From: DAOTZR01 sp034432595
GTDB lineage: Bacteria > Chloroflexota > Anaerolineae > B4-G1 > SLSP01
NCBI GenBank assembly: GCA_034432595.1
Contig: DAOUBT010000032.1
Span: forward strand, 1 to 39,289
Direction of reading: 5' to 3'
DNA length: 39,289 nt
The first letter of the stretch is position 1; each line of letters begins with the position of its first letter. The notes under the pieces were generated by a model. The model was given only the letters and a program-made list of their open reading frames with translations, had not been told where the DNA came from and made no database searches. Positions 1 to 6,919 of this stretch are shown here, piece by piece. The translations under genes were made by a program, and so were the position numbers.

Positions 1-107
1 TTGAAGTCTCCATATCCATACCTCCTCTTGACCGTTTTTACTATTTTACATCATTTTTCGCTATTTTTGTAAGAGAATTGACTAGCCCTAGTGTTGCGCC
101 ATCCCCA

Positions 108-136
108 TTGCTATACGTTAGCTTTTACGGTATAAT
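108..136 (+). promoter_or_regulatory. Sigma70-type promoter of the chelatase locus
   Basis: TTGCTA at 108-113 and TATAAT at 131-136 are separated by 17 bp. Transcription would start near 143, downstream of the ATG at 78. The open frame upstream of the TTG at 198 is therefore probably not translated, which decides the start of the next gene. Confidence 0.7.
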
Positions 137-197
137 TTGCTTGCCCCGGCTAACTTTGCTCCGTTTGGGGTTTGAGTGTGTGATTGAGGAGGTTGTC

Positions 198-1304
198 TTG
201 AGTAACGGTCGCCATATTTTCCCCTTCAGCGCTGTGGTCAATCAGGAATGGATGAAGCGCGCCCTGATTTTAAACGCCGTGAATGTGCGCATTGGCGGTG
301 TGTTGATTCGGGGCGAGCGGGGCACGGCCAAATCTACTGCGGCGCGCGCTTTAGCGGCGCTTCTCCCCGAAATTACCGTGGTTGAAGGCTGTCCTTTTGG
401 GTGTGATCCGGCACAGCCGGAGACGCTGTGCTCCTTGTGTCAGGAGCGGCTCGATCACGGCGAGGTGCTGCAACACGCCAAGCGCCGCGTCCCCTTTGTG
501 GATTTGCCCGTCGGGGCGACGGAGGATCGCGTGGTGGGCACGTTGGATATCGAACGCGCCATCCAGAAGGGGGAGCGGCGTTTTGAGCCGGGGATTCTGG
601 CCGCGGCTAACCGTGGCATCCTGTATGTGGACGAGGTCAATCTGCTTGATGATCACATCGTGGACGTGCTGCTCGACGCGGCAGCGATGGGGGTGAACAT
701 TGTGGAGCGTGAGGGCATCTCTTTCCATCACCCGGCGCGCTTCATCCTGGTGGGGACGATGAACCCTGAAGAGGGCGATTTGCGTCCGCAACTGCTGGAC
801 CGCTTCGCCCTGTGCGTGGATGTGGTGGGCGTGCATGATCCGATTGCTCGCACGGCCATCATCGAGCGCAATCTGGGGTTTGAGGCCGATCCGCGTGGCT
901 TTTACGAGGAATGGCGGCCTCACGAAGAGGAACTGGCGCGGCACATTGTGGAGGCGCAGCGCATCCTGCCGCAGGTCCAGTACACGCGCGGCGACCTTAT
1001 CACGATCGCCACCATGATGGCGGAATTGGGCGTGGACGGGCATCGTGCCGATCTGGTCATCCTCAAGACGGCGATGGCGCAGGCCGCTTTTGAGGGGCGC
1101 ACGCGCATCACGGATACCGACATCATGCTTGCGGCGCAACTGGCCCTGCCGCACCGTCTCAAGCGCCGCCCCTTCGATGAGGTGCGCACGACGCTGGAAG
1201 ACCTCAAGGATCGCGTCGCCAACGCCCGTCAGCAGGCCGAGAAGGACGCCAAAAGCGTGCCCGGCGCGCCGATGCCTTCAGGAGACGAAGCAAAAAAAGT
1301 GTAA
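198..1304 (+). CDS. chlI: Magnesium/cobalt chelatase ATPase subunit (ChlI/BchI-type AAA+), zero-frame product
   Basis: This is an AAA+ ATPase of the ChlI/BchI family, 368 aa from the TTG at 198. AGGAGG at 187-192 lies 5 nt upstream, and the promoter at 108-136 excludes the earlier ATG at 78. Walker A is GERGTAKST (about residues 39-47) and Walker B is ILYVDE (about 141-146). A four-Cys cluster (CPFGC and CSLC, residues 65-81) may bind a metal. In the family the I subunit forms a hexamer that powers Mg or Co insertion into a tetrapyrrole together with the D and H/CobN subunits. The frame ends GCA AAA AAA GTG TAA on a slippery run, so the same start should also give the longer D subunit by -1 frameshift. 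No chlorophyll genes are nearby, so cobalt chelatase is more likely, with CobN encoded elsewhere. That choice of metal is inference. Confidence 0.88.
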   Translation: MSNGRHIFPFSAVVNQEWMKRALILNAVNVRIGGVLIRGERGTAKSTAARALAALLPEITVVEGCPFGCDPAQPETLCSLCQERLDHGEVLQHAKRRVPFVDLPVGATEDRVVGTLDIERAIQKGERRFEPGILAAANRGILYVDEVNLLDDHIVDVLLDAAAMGVNIVEREGISFHHPARFILVGTMNPEEGDLRPQLLDRFALCVDVVGVHDPIARTAIIERNLGFEADPRGFYEEWRPHEEELARHIVEAQRILPQVQYTRGDLITIATMMAELGVDGHRADLVILKTAMAQAAFEGRTRITDTDIMLAAQLALPHRLKRRPFDEVRTTLEDLKDRVANARQQAEKDAKSVPGAPMPSGDEAKKV

Positions 1305-1352
1305 GCCCTGAGACGCCTCCCCCCGTTAACGCTCAAGCCGAGGCGTCTCAGG
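1280..1352 (+). promoter_or_regulatory. Programmed -1 ribosomal frameshift signal in the chelatase gene
   Basis: Three elements stand in the canonical order. There is an SD-like AGGAG (1280-1284). A slippery heptamer A AAA AAA (1292-1298) is in phase with the zero frame (codons GCA AAA AAA GTG TAA). After an 8-nt spacer comes a perfect 13-bp stem, CCTGAGACGCCTC (1307-1319) with GAGGCGTCTCAGG (1340-1352), closing a 20-nt loop. The zero-frame stop lies just after the slip site. A -1 slip leads to AGT at 1298 and an open frame through to 2278. Published work on chlD genes describes such frameshifting to make the small and medium chelatase subunits from one gene, and this locus fits that pattern. 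Confidence 0.85.
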
Positions 1353-2278
1353 CGTTACCCGGTCCCCAAGAAATCCCGCAATGGCCTTCCGAAGGGCAGT
1401 GGTGGGATACCCAACAGGTCATCCCGGTGGGCGAGAAGTTCCTGCCGCGCCTGTTGGAAACCCTGCCTGATCAGCGCGAACGGCGCACGAGCGGACGGCG
1501 CAGCCGCACGCGCACGCAGCTCAAACGTGGGCGTTACGTCTGGGCCGAGGCCTCACCGGGGGATGCGCGTGACCTGGCGTTAGACGCGACCCTGCGCGCC
1601 GCGGCCCCCTATCAGCGCGAACGCCGCGCGCAGAGCAGCGGCGGCGGGCCGGCGCTGCACCTGCGTCCGCAGGACTATCAACGCAAGGTGCGCATTCGTC
1701 GCGCCGCGAACCTGATTCTCTTCGTGGTGGATGCCTCGTGGTCTATGGCCGTTTCGGAGCGGATGCAGGCCACCAAGGGCGCGATTCTCTCGCTGCTCAC
1801 GGATGCCTATCAACGGCGCGACCGGGTAGGGCTGATTGTGTTTCGCGGTGACCGGGCGAGTCTGGTGCTGCCCCCAACCAACAGCGTCGAGCTGGCGCAA
1901 CGCTACCTGGTCAATTTGCCGGTGGGCGGGAAGACGCCGCTTTCGGCGGGGCTGTGGCTGGCGCTGAAGACGGTGCAGGAGGAGAAGATTCGCCGTCCCG
2001 ATCAACGCCCGCTGCTCGTCATCCTGACGGACGGCGCGGGTAACGTTTCGATGGGCGAGCAACCGCCCAAGGAAGAAGCTTACGCCATCGCCGATGAAAT
2101 TCAAGCGTTGCACATTGACGCTGTGGTGATTGACATGGAGTCCATGGAGTTCAATCAGGGCTACGCGCGCACCCTGGCCGAACGCCTGGGCGGGCCGTGT
2201 TACACCCTGGCCAATCTCCGCGCGGATACGTTGTTGGAAACGGTGCGTGGTGAATTGTTGGCGCGCGCGTTAAAGTAG
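1298..2278 (+). CDS. chlD: ChlD-type VWA half of the chelatase, read as a -1 frameshift extension of the AAA+ frame
   Basis: The frame is open from the slip site with no ATG, GTG or TTG between 1298 and the GTG at 1427, and that GTG has no convincing ribosome binding site. Read through the -1 slip, it adds 326 aa to the first 367 residues, giving about 693 aa, a usual ChlD length. The joining segment is rich in Pro, Gln and Glu, as in ChlD linkers, and is followed by an Arg-rich stretch. The VWA domain has the MIDAS motif DASWS (about residue 512 of the fusion), then GGKTPL and ILTDGAG. The D subunit is the ATPase-inactive or regulatory partner in the chelatase motor. If the GTG at 1427 is used instead, the product is a free 283-aa VWA protein; both could occur. 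Confidence 0.8.
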   Translation, partial: SVSPETPPPVNAQAEASQALPGPQEIPQWPSEGQWWDTQQVIPVGEKFLPRLLETLPDQRERRTSGRRSRTRTQLKRGRYVWAEASPGDARDLALDATLRAAAPYQRERRAQSSGGGPALHLRPQDYQRKVRIRRAANLILFVVDASWSMAVSERMQATKGAILSLLTDAYQRRDRVGLIVFRGDRASLVLPPTNSVELAQRYLVNLPVGGKTPLSAGLWLALKTVQEEKIRRPDQRPLLVILTDGAGNVSMGEQPPKEEAYAIADEIQALHIDAVVIDMESMEFNQGYARTLAERLGGPCYTLANLRADTLLETVRGELLARALK

Positions 2279-2535
2279 GGGCGACGCACGTCGGGGCGAC
2301 GCATTGCGTCGCCCCTACTGGCGACGCATGTCGGGGCGACGCATGTTGGGGCGACGCACGTCGGGGCGACGCATGTTGGGGCGACGCATGTCGGGGCGAC
2401 GCACGTTGGGGCGACGCACGTCGGGGCGACGCATTGCGTCGCCCCTACTGGCGACGCATGTCGGGGCGACGCATGTTGGGGCGACGCATGTCGGGGCGAC
2501 GCATGTTGGGGCGACGCATTGCGTCGCCCCTACAG
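2279..2535 (+). repeat. 15-bp tandem repeat array with three 11-1-11 palindromes
   Basis: About fifteen copies of a 15-bp unit, GGGGCGACGCAYGTY, fill the gap between two convergent genes. Three units are completed to perfect palindromes, GGGGCGACGCA-T-TGCGTCGCCCC, at 2293-2315, 2423-2445 and 2508-2530. Each could form an 11-bp hairpin in RNA from either strand and could stop or stabilise both converging transcripts. Because the unit is five codons long, the array reads as open GRRMS-like peptides in several frames, which I take as spurious. Confidence 0.9.
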
Positions 2536-2537
2536 TT

Positions 2538-3338
2538 TCAACTTAAAACGGCGATGGCTTGCGGCTGCTTGATGCGCAAGGCCAGCGTCTCCAGGACGCG
2601 GAAGCGGTGCTCCAGGTTGGTGGTCTCGATATAGGCAGTCACCAGATCCTGCCCCACGGCAATATCCAGATAGTGCGGCTGCGTGGCCAACACCAGCACC
2701 TGCTCCTGCGGCATCACGGGCGAGGCGTAAAGCCCGCCGCCGAGCTGCCGCTCGATGAGTTCGCTTTCCAGGATACCCCGTCCGCCGTAGACGCGCTGAA
2801 GTTTAGCCAGGCGCAATGGGTGGACGACCGCCGCGAAAGGACCAAAGAAGCCATCCGCCATGAGCTGTGCCACGGCTTGCCCGATGGCTTGCGCCCCTGC
2901 GCCCACCTCGTCCCAATCGCCCACGGCCAGCTTGCGCGTCCCCTTAGCCGTGAGGAGGCCCTCCAGGCCGCGTTCGGCATCGCCAAAGAACAGAAGCCGG
3001 TCCTCATCGTAGGCGCAGGCCGCGGCTGCCGCGGCTGCCGGCGTCAGATCGAAGGGCAGGCCGCTGTTGAATTGCTCCAGGTCGCGCACGGTGATGGTGA
3101 AATCGTGCTCGATGGTGCTGAAGGGGAGTTGACGCAAGAGCTTTGCCCGCACGGCGCCTTCTGCCGCGCTGTAAGCGTAAAGGGGCACGACGTAAGCGCC
3201 AAAGCCCAATGGACCGTAGAGATGGGCAATGCGCCGTCCCACCAGGATGGCGCTGGCGGTACGATTGACAATGCCGTCAATGGCGTTCCACTGTTCCGGC
3301 GTGAGGGGTGAAGTTTCTCGCATGAGAATTTGTTCCAT
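2538..3338 (-). CDS. Encapsulin shell protein (family 1, HK97 fold)
   Basis: This 266-aa protein matches the length and the N-terminal pattern of family 1 encapsulins (LTPEQWNAIDG, then a GPLGFG segment near residue 45). Such proteins self-assemble into a hollow protein shell of about 24 nm (usually 60 subunits) that carries enzymes tagged by a short C-terminal peptide. The ATG at 3338 has GGAG upstream on the minus strand. The gene starts 4 nt after the stop of a ferritin-like protein bearing such a tag, so shell and cargo are probably co-translated. Family identity rests on sequence pattern and context. T number and pore properties cannot be read here. Confidence 0.9.
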   Translation of the reverse strand: MEQILMRETSPLTPEQWNAIDGIVNRTASAILVGRRIAHLYGPLGFGAYVVPLYAYSAAEGAVRAKLLRQLPFSTIEHDFTITVRDLEQFNSGLPFDLTPAAAAAAACAYDEDRLLFFGDAERGLEGLLTAKGTRKLAVGDWDEVGAGAQAIGQAVAQLMADGFFGPFAAVVHPLRLAKLQRVYGGRGILESELIERQLGGGLYASPVMPQEQVLVLATQPHYLDIAVGQDLVTAYIETTNLEHRFRVLETLALRIKQPQAIAVLS

Positions 3339-3342
3339 AGGA

Positions 3343-4251
3343 CTACTCCTTTCCTTTCAGGCTTCCGACCGTCCAGCTCTTGCTGCGCGGCCCAAAGGTT
3401 TTAAGCAGGCGCTTGAAAAGGGCCTGATGGTAAGTTTCTTGCTTGCGGATGCGTTCGAGCAGGTCACGCACGTTGGGCGCGCTCACGCCCTGCAGGTGAG
3501 TACCATACGTGGATGCGGTTTCGTCCTCCAGCGCGATGTCGGCTTCGAGCATGGCGGCAGGACTGGCCGGGCGTTGGATGGGATGCGGGGTGAGGGGGAT
3601 GTCGTGGCCCATGCTGGTCAACTCCTCGCTGAGCCAGCCCATGTGCTGCATCTCGTTAATGGCCTGCATCTTGAGTTGCCAGCCGACTTCGGTGTGTTCC
3701 TCGGTGACGAAAGCGTGCATGAGGTATTGCAGGAGTGCCGCATATTCATGCGCGATGCCCCAGTTGAGCGCGGCAAGGTCAGCCGCAGCAGGTGACGGCG
3801 CGGGGGCCTCTGCCGGGGTAGCGGCGGCCTCGGATGGCGGGAGCGCGGCGATTTTTTCGCCGTAGTGCACAAACTCCCCGCGATGCGTGCGCTCGTCTTC
3901 CAAAATGTAGGCGATGTCGGAACGCAAATCGGGATCGGTGACCAGGGCGAGGATGCGTTCGTAGAGGGCGATGGCGCGATCCTCGGCGGCGACATCGCGT
4001 TCCATCCATTCGAGCGCGGCCGTGCCGGCCAGGTCGGTGAAACCGCGTTCAGGGGTGGGTTGTCCGCCCAGGCGCAGAATCCAGCGCGAAACCATCCAGA
4101 AATGGCGCATTTCTTCGCGGGCAATGGCCTCGATTTCCCCCGCCAGCTCACCTTCACCGATCAGGTAGGCGTGGCGCAGGTACTGAATGATGGCTGCGTG
4201 TTCGTCCTGTGCGGCCTGAATCAACAGGGCTAACAAAGAGGATGTTTCCAT
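3343..4251 (-). CDS. Tandem ferritin-like encapsulin cargo protein with C-terminal targeting peptide
   Basis: The protein is 302 aa from the ATG at 4251, which has GGAGG 8 nt upstream; the ATG at 4266 has no such site. It holds two ferritin-like four-helix modules. Module 1 (about 5-135) shows a complete diiron set: E17, E47-x-x-H50, E90, E120-x-x-H123. Module 2 (about 165-290) repeats it with HEYAALLQY, NEMQHM, ALEDE and QETYH. A Pro/Ala-rich linker joins them. The C-terminus, SKSWTVGSLKGKE, matches the encapsulin targeting motif (xTVGSLxx). The likely role is Fe(II) oxidation inside the shell, using O2 or peroxide, for iron storage. Known ferritin-type cargoes such as EncFtn carry a single, shorter domain, so the fused double module is unusual. 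Substrate and oxidant are inference. Confidence 0.88.
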   Translation of the reverse strand: METSSLLALLIQAAQDEHAAIIQYLRHAYLIGEGELAGEIEAIAREEMRHFWMVSRWILRLGGQPTPERGFTDLAGTAALEWMERDVAAEDRAIALYERILALVTDPDLRSDIAYILEDERTHRGEFVHYGEKIAALPPSEAAATPAEAPAPSPAAADLAALNWGIAHEYAALLQYLMHAFVTEEHTEVGWQLKMQAINEMQHMGWLSEELTSMGHDIPLTPHPIQRPASPAAMLEADIALEDETASTYGTHLQGVSAPNVRDLLERIRKQETYHQALFKRLLKTFGPRSKSWTVGSLKGKE

Positions 4252-4273
4252 AAGCAGGCCCTCCATGAAAGGA

Positions 4274-4299
4274 AGCCCGCTGTGATGGCACAGCGGGCT
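4274..4299 (-). other. Intercistronic hairpin between the superoxide reductase and cargo genes
   Basis: AGCCCGCTGTG and CACAGCGGGCT form a perfect 11-bp stem around a 4-nt loop. On the minus strand only a weak T-rich tail (TTCCTTTC) follows, so it may be a leaky terminator or an RNA-stability element. It would set a higher or lower level for the downstream cargo and shell genes. Confidence 0.6.
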
Positions 4300-4305
4300 G
4301 GGGGA

Positions 4306-4701
4306 TTACTCGCTCAGGGTCAGTTCGACCTCGCTCTGCCACAGGCCGTGGATGTTACAATAGGCCATGGCGACGAGCTTGCCGGGTTTGGCGACCTTCA
4401 TGCCAAAGGTGGCGATGGGTTCGGTGTAAACCGGGCCTTGATTGGCGCCGGCAACGGCTTCCCCGTGCGCGGCAAAATCGAAGCGCCCGACGTGATAGAT
4501 GAACTTATCGCCTTCGGGATAGAAATACACGTCAATCCAGCTAATGTGATGTTCCGTAGTATTGGGGTGCGGGATTTCCTTGCCCACGCTGACGGTGACC
4601 ATAAAGCGCGTGTTGGCCTGAATGGTTTCCGGCAGCTCGATAACGGGGGCATGCTTTTCCGCTTTCCAATCGGCAGACTTGATGTAATCAACGATGCTCA
4701 T
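4306..4701 (-). CDS. Superoxide reductase (class II, neelaredoxin type)
   Basis: This 131-aa protein reduces superoxide to hydrogen peroxide without making O2, at a mononuclear iron centre in the cytoplasm. The five iron ligands of the family are visible: H17 in EKHAP, H45 and H51 in PHPNTTEHH, and C115 and H118 in CNIHG. The neighbouring E15 and K16 also fit the family. There is no N-terminal desulforedoxin domain, so it is the one-iron class. Rubredoxin, its usual electron donor, is the first gene of the same operon. The H2O2 made could be used by the ferritin-like cargo or by the peroxiredoxin encoded at 6221-6853. Confidence 0.92.
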   Translation of the reverse strand: MSIVDYIKSADWKAEKHAPVIELPETIQANTRFMVTVSVGKEIPHPNTTEHHISWIDVYFYPEGDKFIYHVGRFDFAAHGEAVAGANQGPVYTEPIATFGMKVAKPGKLVAMAYCNIHGLWQSEVELTLSE

Positions 4702-4732
4702 CGTAACCTCCTTGTTTTATAAGATGGATAGT

Positions 4733-5200
4733 TTATGGGGCACAGGCAGCGACGAGCGCCGCCACCTGTTCGAGAAAGGCGCGATCCTCTGCGGTGAAGG
4801 GCGCCAGATGATGCGAGTCTATATCCAGTTCGCCCAGAAAAACGCCCTCGCGCATCACCGGGACGACGATTTCGGAGCGCACGGATGGGCTGCAGGAGAG
4901 ATAGTTATTTTCCTTCGTGACATCTTGAATGACGAAAGTATCCAGAGTAACTGCAGCCTGTCCGCAGATACCCTTGCCAAAGGGGATGCGGGTATGTTCG
5001 GTGGGTTCGCCCACATAAGGCCCCAGGACCAGCGTCTGGGGTTCATCCGGCGCGACCCAGTAGAAACCTACCCAGGCATAATGCGGGACGCGCGCGGCCA
5101 ACAGGCGGCAAAGCTCAAAGCAACGCTGTTCAAAAGCATCGGGGAGCGCCAGAATGGCGCGCACGTCATCCAGGAGAGACGTAAAGTTAACTTCGCTCAC
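4733..5200 (-). CDS. msrC: GAF-domain protein, free methionine-(R)-sulfoxide reductase-like
   Basis: This single GAF domain of 155 aa has the fRMsr signature GKGICGQAA followed by SCSPSVRSEIVVPV. C79 and C103 align with C94 and C118 of the E. coli enzyme, C118 being the catalytic one. The position of the first resolving Cys (C84) is His here. The family reduces free Met-(R)-sulfoxide with thioredoxin, fitting an oxidative-stress operon. The gene begins 8 nt after the rubredoxin stop. A GAF sensor without catalysis is the alternative, but the retained Cys pair favours the enzyme. Confidence 0.78.
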   Translation of the reverse strand: MSEVNFTSLLDDVRAILALPDAFEQRCFELCRLLAARVPHYAWVGFYWVAPDEPQTLVLGPYVGEPTEHTRIPFGKGICGQAAVTLDTFVIQDVTKENNYLSCSPSVRSEIVVPVMREGVFLGELDIDSHHLAPFTAEDRAFLEQVAALVAACAP

Positions 5201-5208
5201 TGCGCCTC

Positions 5209-5370
5209 CTATGCCATGGGTTCAAATTCATCTTTACTGGCGCCACATTCGGGGCAGGTCCAATCCTCCGGCAAATCCTCAAAGCGTGTCCCCGGCGCGA
5301 TGCCGCGCTCCGGATCGCCCACAGCTGGGTCATACACGTAACCGCAAACCAGGCATTCCCATTTCTCCAT
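5209..5370 (-). CDS. Rubredoxin
   Basis: This is a 53-aa protein with the two iron-binding knuckles CLVCGY (C6, C9) and CPECGA (C39, C42), the full family length. It carries single electrons at an Fe(SCys)4 site and is the usual donor to superoxide reductase, encoded two genes downstream. The ATG at 5370 is chosen because AGGAGG lies 7 nt upstream on the minus strand; the longer open frame to 5409 has no such support. It is the first gene of the operon that ends with the encapsulin shell. Confidence 0.95.
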   Translation of the reverse strand: MEKWECLVCGYVYDPAVGDPERGIAPGTRFEDLPEDWTCPECGASKDEFEPMA

Positions 5371-5419
5371 GACACTAACCTCCTTGAATGTGAAATGAGG
5401 GGAAACCATCGCTGCTCAA

Positions 5420-5448
5420 ATTATAGTAGAAAGCCGGAGCAGAGTCAA
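5420..5448 (-). promoter_or_regulatory. Promoter of the rubredoxin-to-encapsulin operon
   Basis: On the minus strand TTGACT (5443-5448) and TATAAT (5420-5425) are 17 bp apart. Transcription would begin near 5413, about 43 nt before the rubredoxin ATG. I see no clear inverted-repeat operator over it. The rest of 5450-5660 shows nothing I can assign. Confidence 0.8.
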
Positions 5449-5661
5449 GACTCAAAAGCTGCTGTTTGCACCGGCGGTTGAAGCTGCGCCCCAGGGCCTT
5501 CTGCGTGCCTCTACGAGCTGCGGGGTCATTGAGCGAGTGTCCGCGCAGGCTGGGATGACGGCGTCCGCTTGAAAACCTCATCAGAAGTGATCGCAAGTCC
5601 TGCTCCGGTGTGAGAGGCCAGATCATGACCAGGTCATTGAAAAATCACGTTCAATTCCCCC

Positions 5662-5722
5662 TTGACAGGCTCTGAAAATATGGTATATTATTGATAATGA
5701 CTATTGATAAGGAATTATTATC
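5662..5722 (+). promoter_or_regulatory. Promoter and candidate Fur/PerR-type operator of the perR-like gene
   Basis: TTGACA (5662-5667), 16 bp, then TATATT (5684-5689) form a good promoter. It is followed by two direct copies of TATTGATAA (5689-5697 and 5702-5710). An AT-rich inverted repeat, GATAA-7 nt-TTATC (5706-5722), resembles Fur/PerR boxes. The position over the start site suggests autorepression. The operator call is inference from resemblance and location. Confidence 0.65.
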
Positions 5723-5724
5723 CA

Positions 5725-6162
5725 ATGAATAACGAAAGAATCGAGCATTTAGTGGCGCGCCTGCGTGAAAGCGGTTGTCGGATTACGCCGCAACGCCTGG
5801 CCATTCTGCATTTGCTGGTGGAAAGTACCGCCCATCCCAGCGCGCAGGACATTTATGAGGCGTTGCATCTCACCTATCCCACCATGAGTCTGGCCACTGT
5901 GTACAAGACCCTCAACACGCTTAAAGAGATGGGGGAAGTGGCTGAGCTGGAGGTCGGCATGGGGGAGGCGCGTTACGACGCGAATATCGCCGATGTTCAC
6001 GCGCATTTCATCTGCATCCGCTGTGGCAGCGTGAGCGATTTCATGGCGCCGGAGCTGATAGCGCTGACGCAGGAAACAGCGTCGCGCGCAACGCAGCGCG
6101 TGACCGGCTATCGTGTAGATTTTTTCGGCATTTGCGCTGCTTGCGCTCATTCACCAGAGTAA
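5725..6162 (+). CDS. perR: Fur-family repressor, PerR-like peroxide sensor
   Basis: The protein is 145 aa from the ATG at 5725; an upstream in-frame TTG at 5704 lies inside the putative operator. It has an N-terminal winged helix (about 1-80) and a C-terminal dimerisation domain with two CxxC zinc knuckles (C97/C100 and C137/C140). Residues H37, D85, H92, H94 and D105 align with the regulatory metal ligands of Bacillus PerR (H37, D85, H91, H93, D104), including the Asp linked to peroxide sensing. It would repress peroxide-defence genes until metal-catalysed His oxidation releases it. A peroxiredoxin follows 58 nt downstream and the superoxide reductase/encapsulin operon diverges from the same gap. 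Confidence 0.85.
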   Translation: MNNERIEHLVARLRESGCRITPQRLAILHLLVESTAHPSAQDIYEALHLTYPTMSLATVYKTLNTLKEMGEVAELEVGMGEARYDANIADVHAHFICIRCGSVSDFMAPELIALTQETASRATQRVTGYRVDFFGICAACAHSPE

Positions 6163-6220
6163 GTCGCGCAGCCACCTGCGCTTTTCACAATCACATTCAC
6201 ATCATTTGAGGAGGTGTTGT

Positions 6221-6853
6221 ATGGGTATGCCGTTGATTGGAGACAAGTTCCCTGAGATGACCGTGGTGACCACCCATGGGACGATGAAGCTGCCTGATGC
6301 CATGGCCGGCAAATGGTTCATTCTCTTCAGCCACCCCGCGGATTTCACGCCGGTGTGCACGACCGAATTCCACGCTTTCCAACAGCTCTATCCGCAATTC
6401 CGCGCGTTGAACACCGAGTTGATTGGCATGAGCATTGATCAGGTGTTCAGCCACATCAAGTGGCTGGAGTGGATCGAGGAAAACCTGCGCACCAAAATCG
6501 AGTTCCCGCTGATTGCCGATCATGGACCGGTGGCGGAAACCCTGGGCCTGATTCACCCCGGCGCGGGATCGAACACCGTGCGCGCTGTCTTCTTCGTTGA
6601 CCCCAAGGGCATCATCCGCGCCATCCTGTACTACCCGGCGGAACTGGGGCGCAACTTCGATGAGATTCTGCGCATGGTGAAGGGCCTGCAGCTTTCGGAT
6701 GCGCAGGGCGTCGCCATCCCCGCCAACTGGCCGAACAACGCGCTCTTCGGCGATGATGTCATCATCCCGCCCGCGCGCACGATGGAAGACGCCATGGCGC
6801 GCAAGGGCAAGGAGAACTGTCTCGATTGGTGGCTCTGCCATCGCAAGCCCTGA
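6221..6853 (+). CDS. Peroxiredoxin, Prx6 family with archaeal-type C-terminal cysteines
   Basis: This 210-aa thiol peroxidase reduces H2O2 and organic peroxides. The peroxidatic Cys is C46 in PVCTTE. Two C-terminal cysteines, C200 and C206, have the same spacing as C207 and C213 of the Aeropyrum pernix enzyme, so it likely works as a 2-Cys enzyme rather than a 1-Cys one. The ATG at 6221 has GAGGAGG 6 nt upstream. It follows the PerR-like gene and probably shares its transcript and control. Confidence 0.92.
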   Translation: MGMPLIGDKFPEMTVVTTHGTMKLPDAMAGKWFILFSHPADFTPVCTTEFHAFQQLYPQFRALNTELIGMSIDQVFSHIKWLEWIEENLRTKIEFPLIADHGPVAETLGLIHPGAGSNTVRAVFFVDPKGIIRAILYYPAELGRNFDEILRMVKGLQLSDAQGVAIPANWPNNALFGDDVIIPPARTMEDAMARKGKENCLDWWLCHRKP

Positions 6854-6862
6854 TGCTCGCAC

Positions 6863-6908
6863 AAAAACACACCCGCGGAGATGCGCTCTCCGCGGGTGTT
6901 CTTTTTTG
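6863..6908. terminator. Bidirectional terminator between the peroxiredoxin gene and aspS
   Basis: A 13-bp stem (6869-6881 with 6887-6899) has a 5-nt loop, is flanked by AAAAA on the left and is followed by TCTTTTTT on the right. It can end both converging transcripts. Confidence 0.88.
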
Positions 6909-6919
6909 GGGGGAAGAGG

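Noticed and set aside
78..197. N-terminal 40-residue extension of the chelatase ATPase from ATG 78
   Set aside because: A good promoter at 108-136 lies inside it, and the TTG at 198 has a strong ribosome binding site.
1427..2278. VWA gene with an independent GTG start as the main product
   Set aside because: Weak ribosome binding site at the GTG and a fully open -1 frame back to a strong frameshift signal; kept only as an alternative.
198..2278. Chelatase as evidence for photosynthesis
   Set aside because: No other bacteriochlorophyll or reaction-centre gene is in the window; ChlI/ChlD-type genes also serve cobalamin synthesis.
2304..2634. Arg-rich 80-aa and 66-aa frames in the 15-bp array
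   Set aside because: The GRRMS-like repeats are a translation of tandem DNA and lie antisense to or outside real genes.
5375..5626. 83-aa minus-strand frame upstream of rubredoxin
   Set aside because: It covers the operon promoter and has no ribosome binding site or recognisable features.
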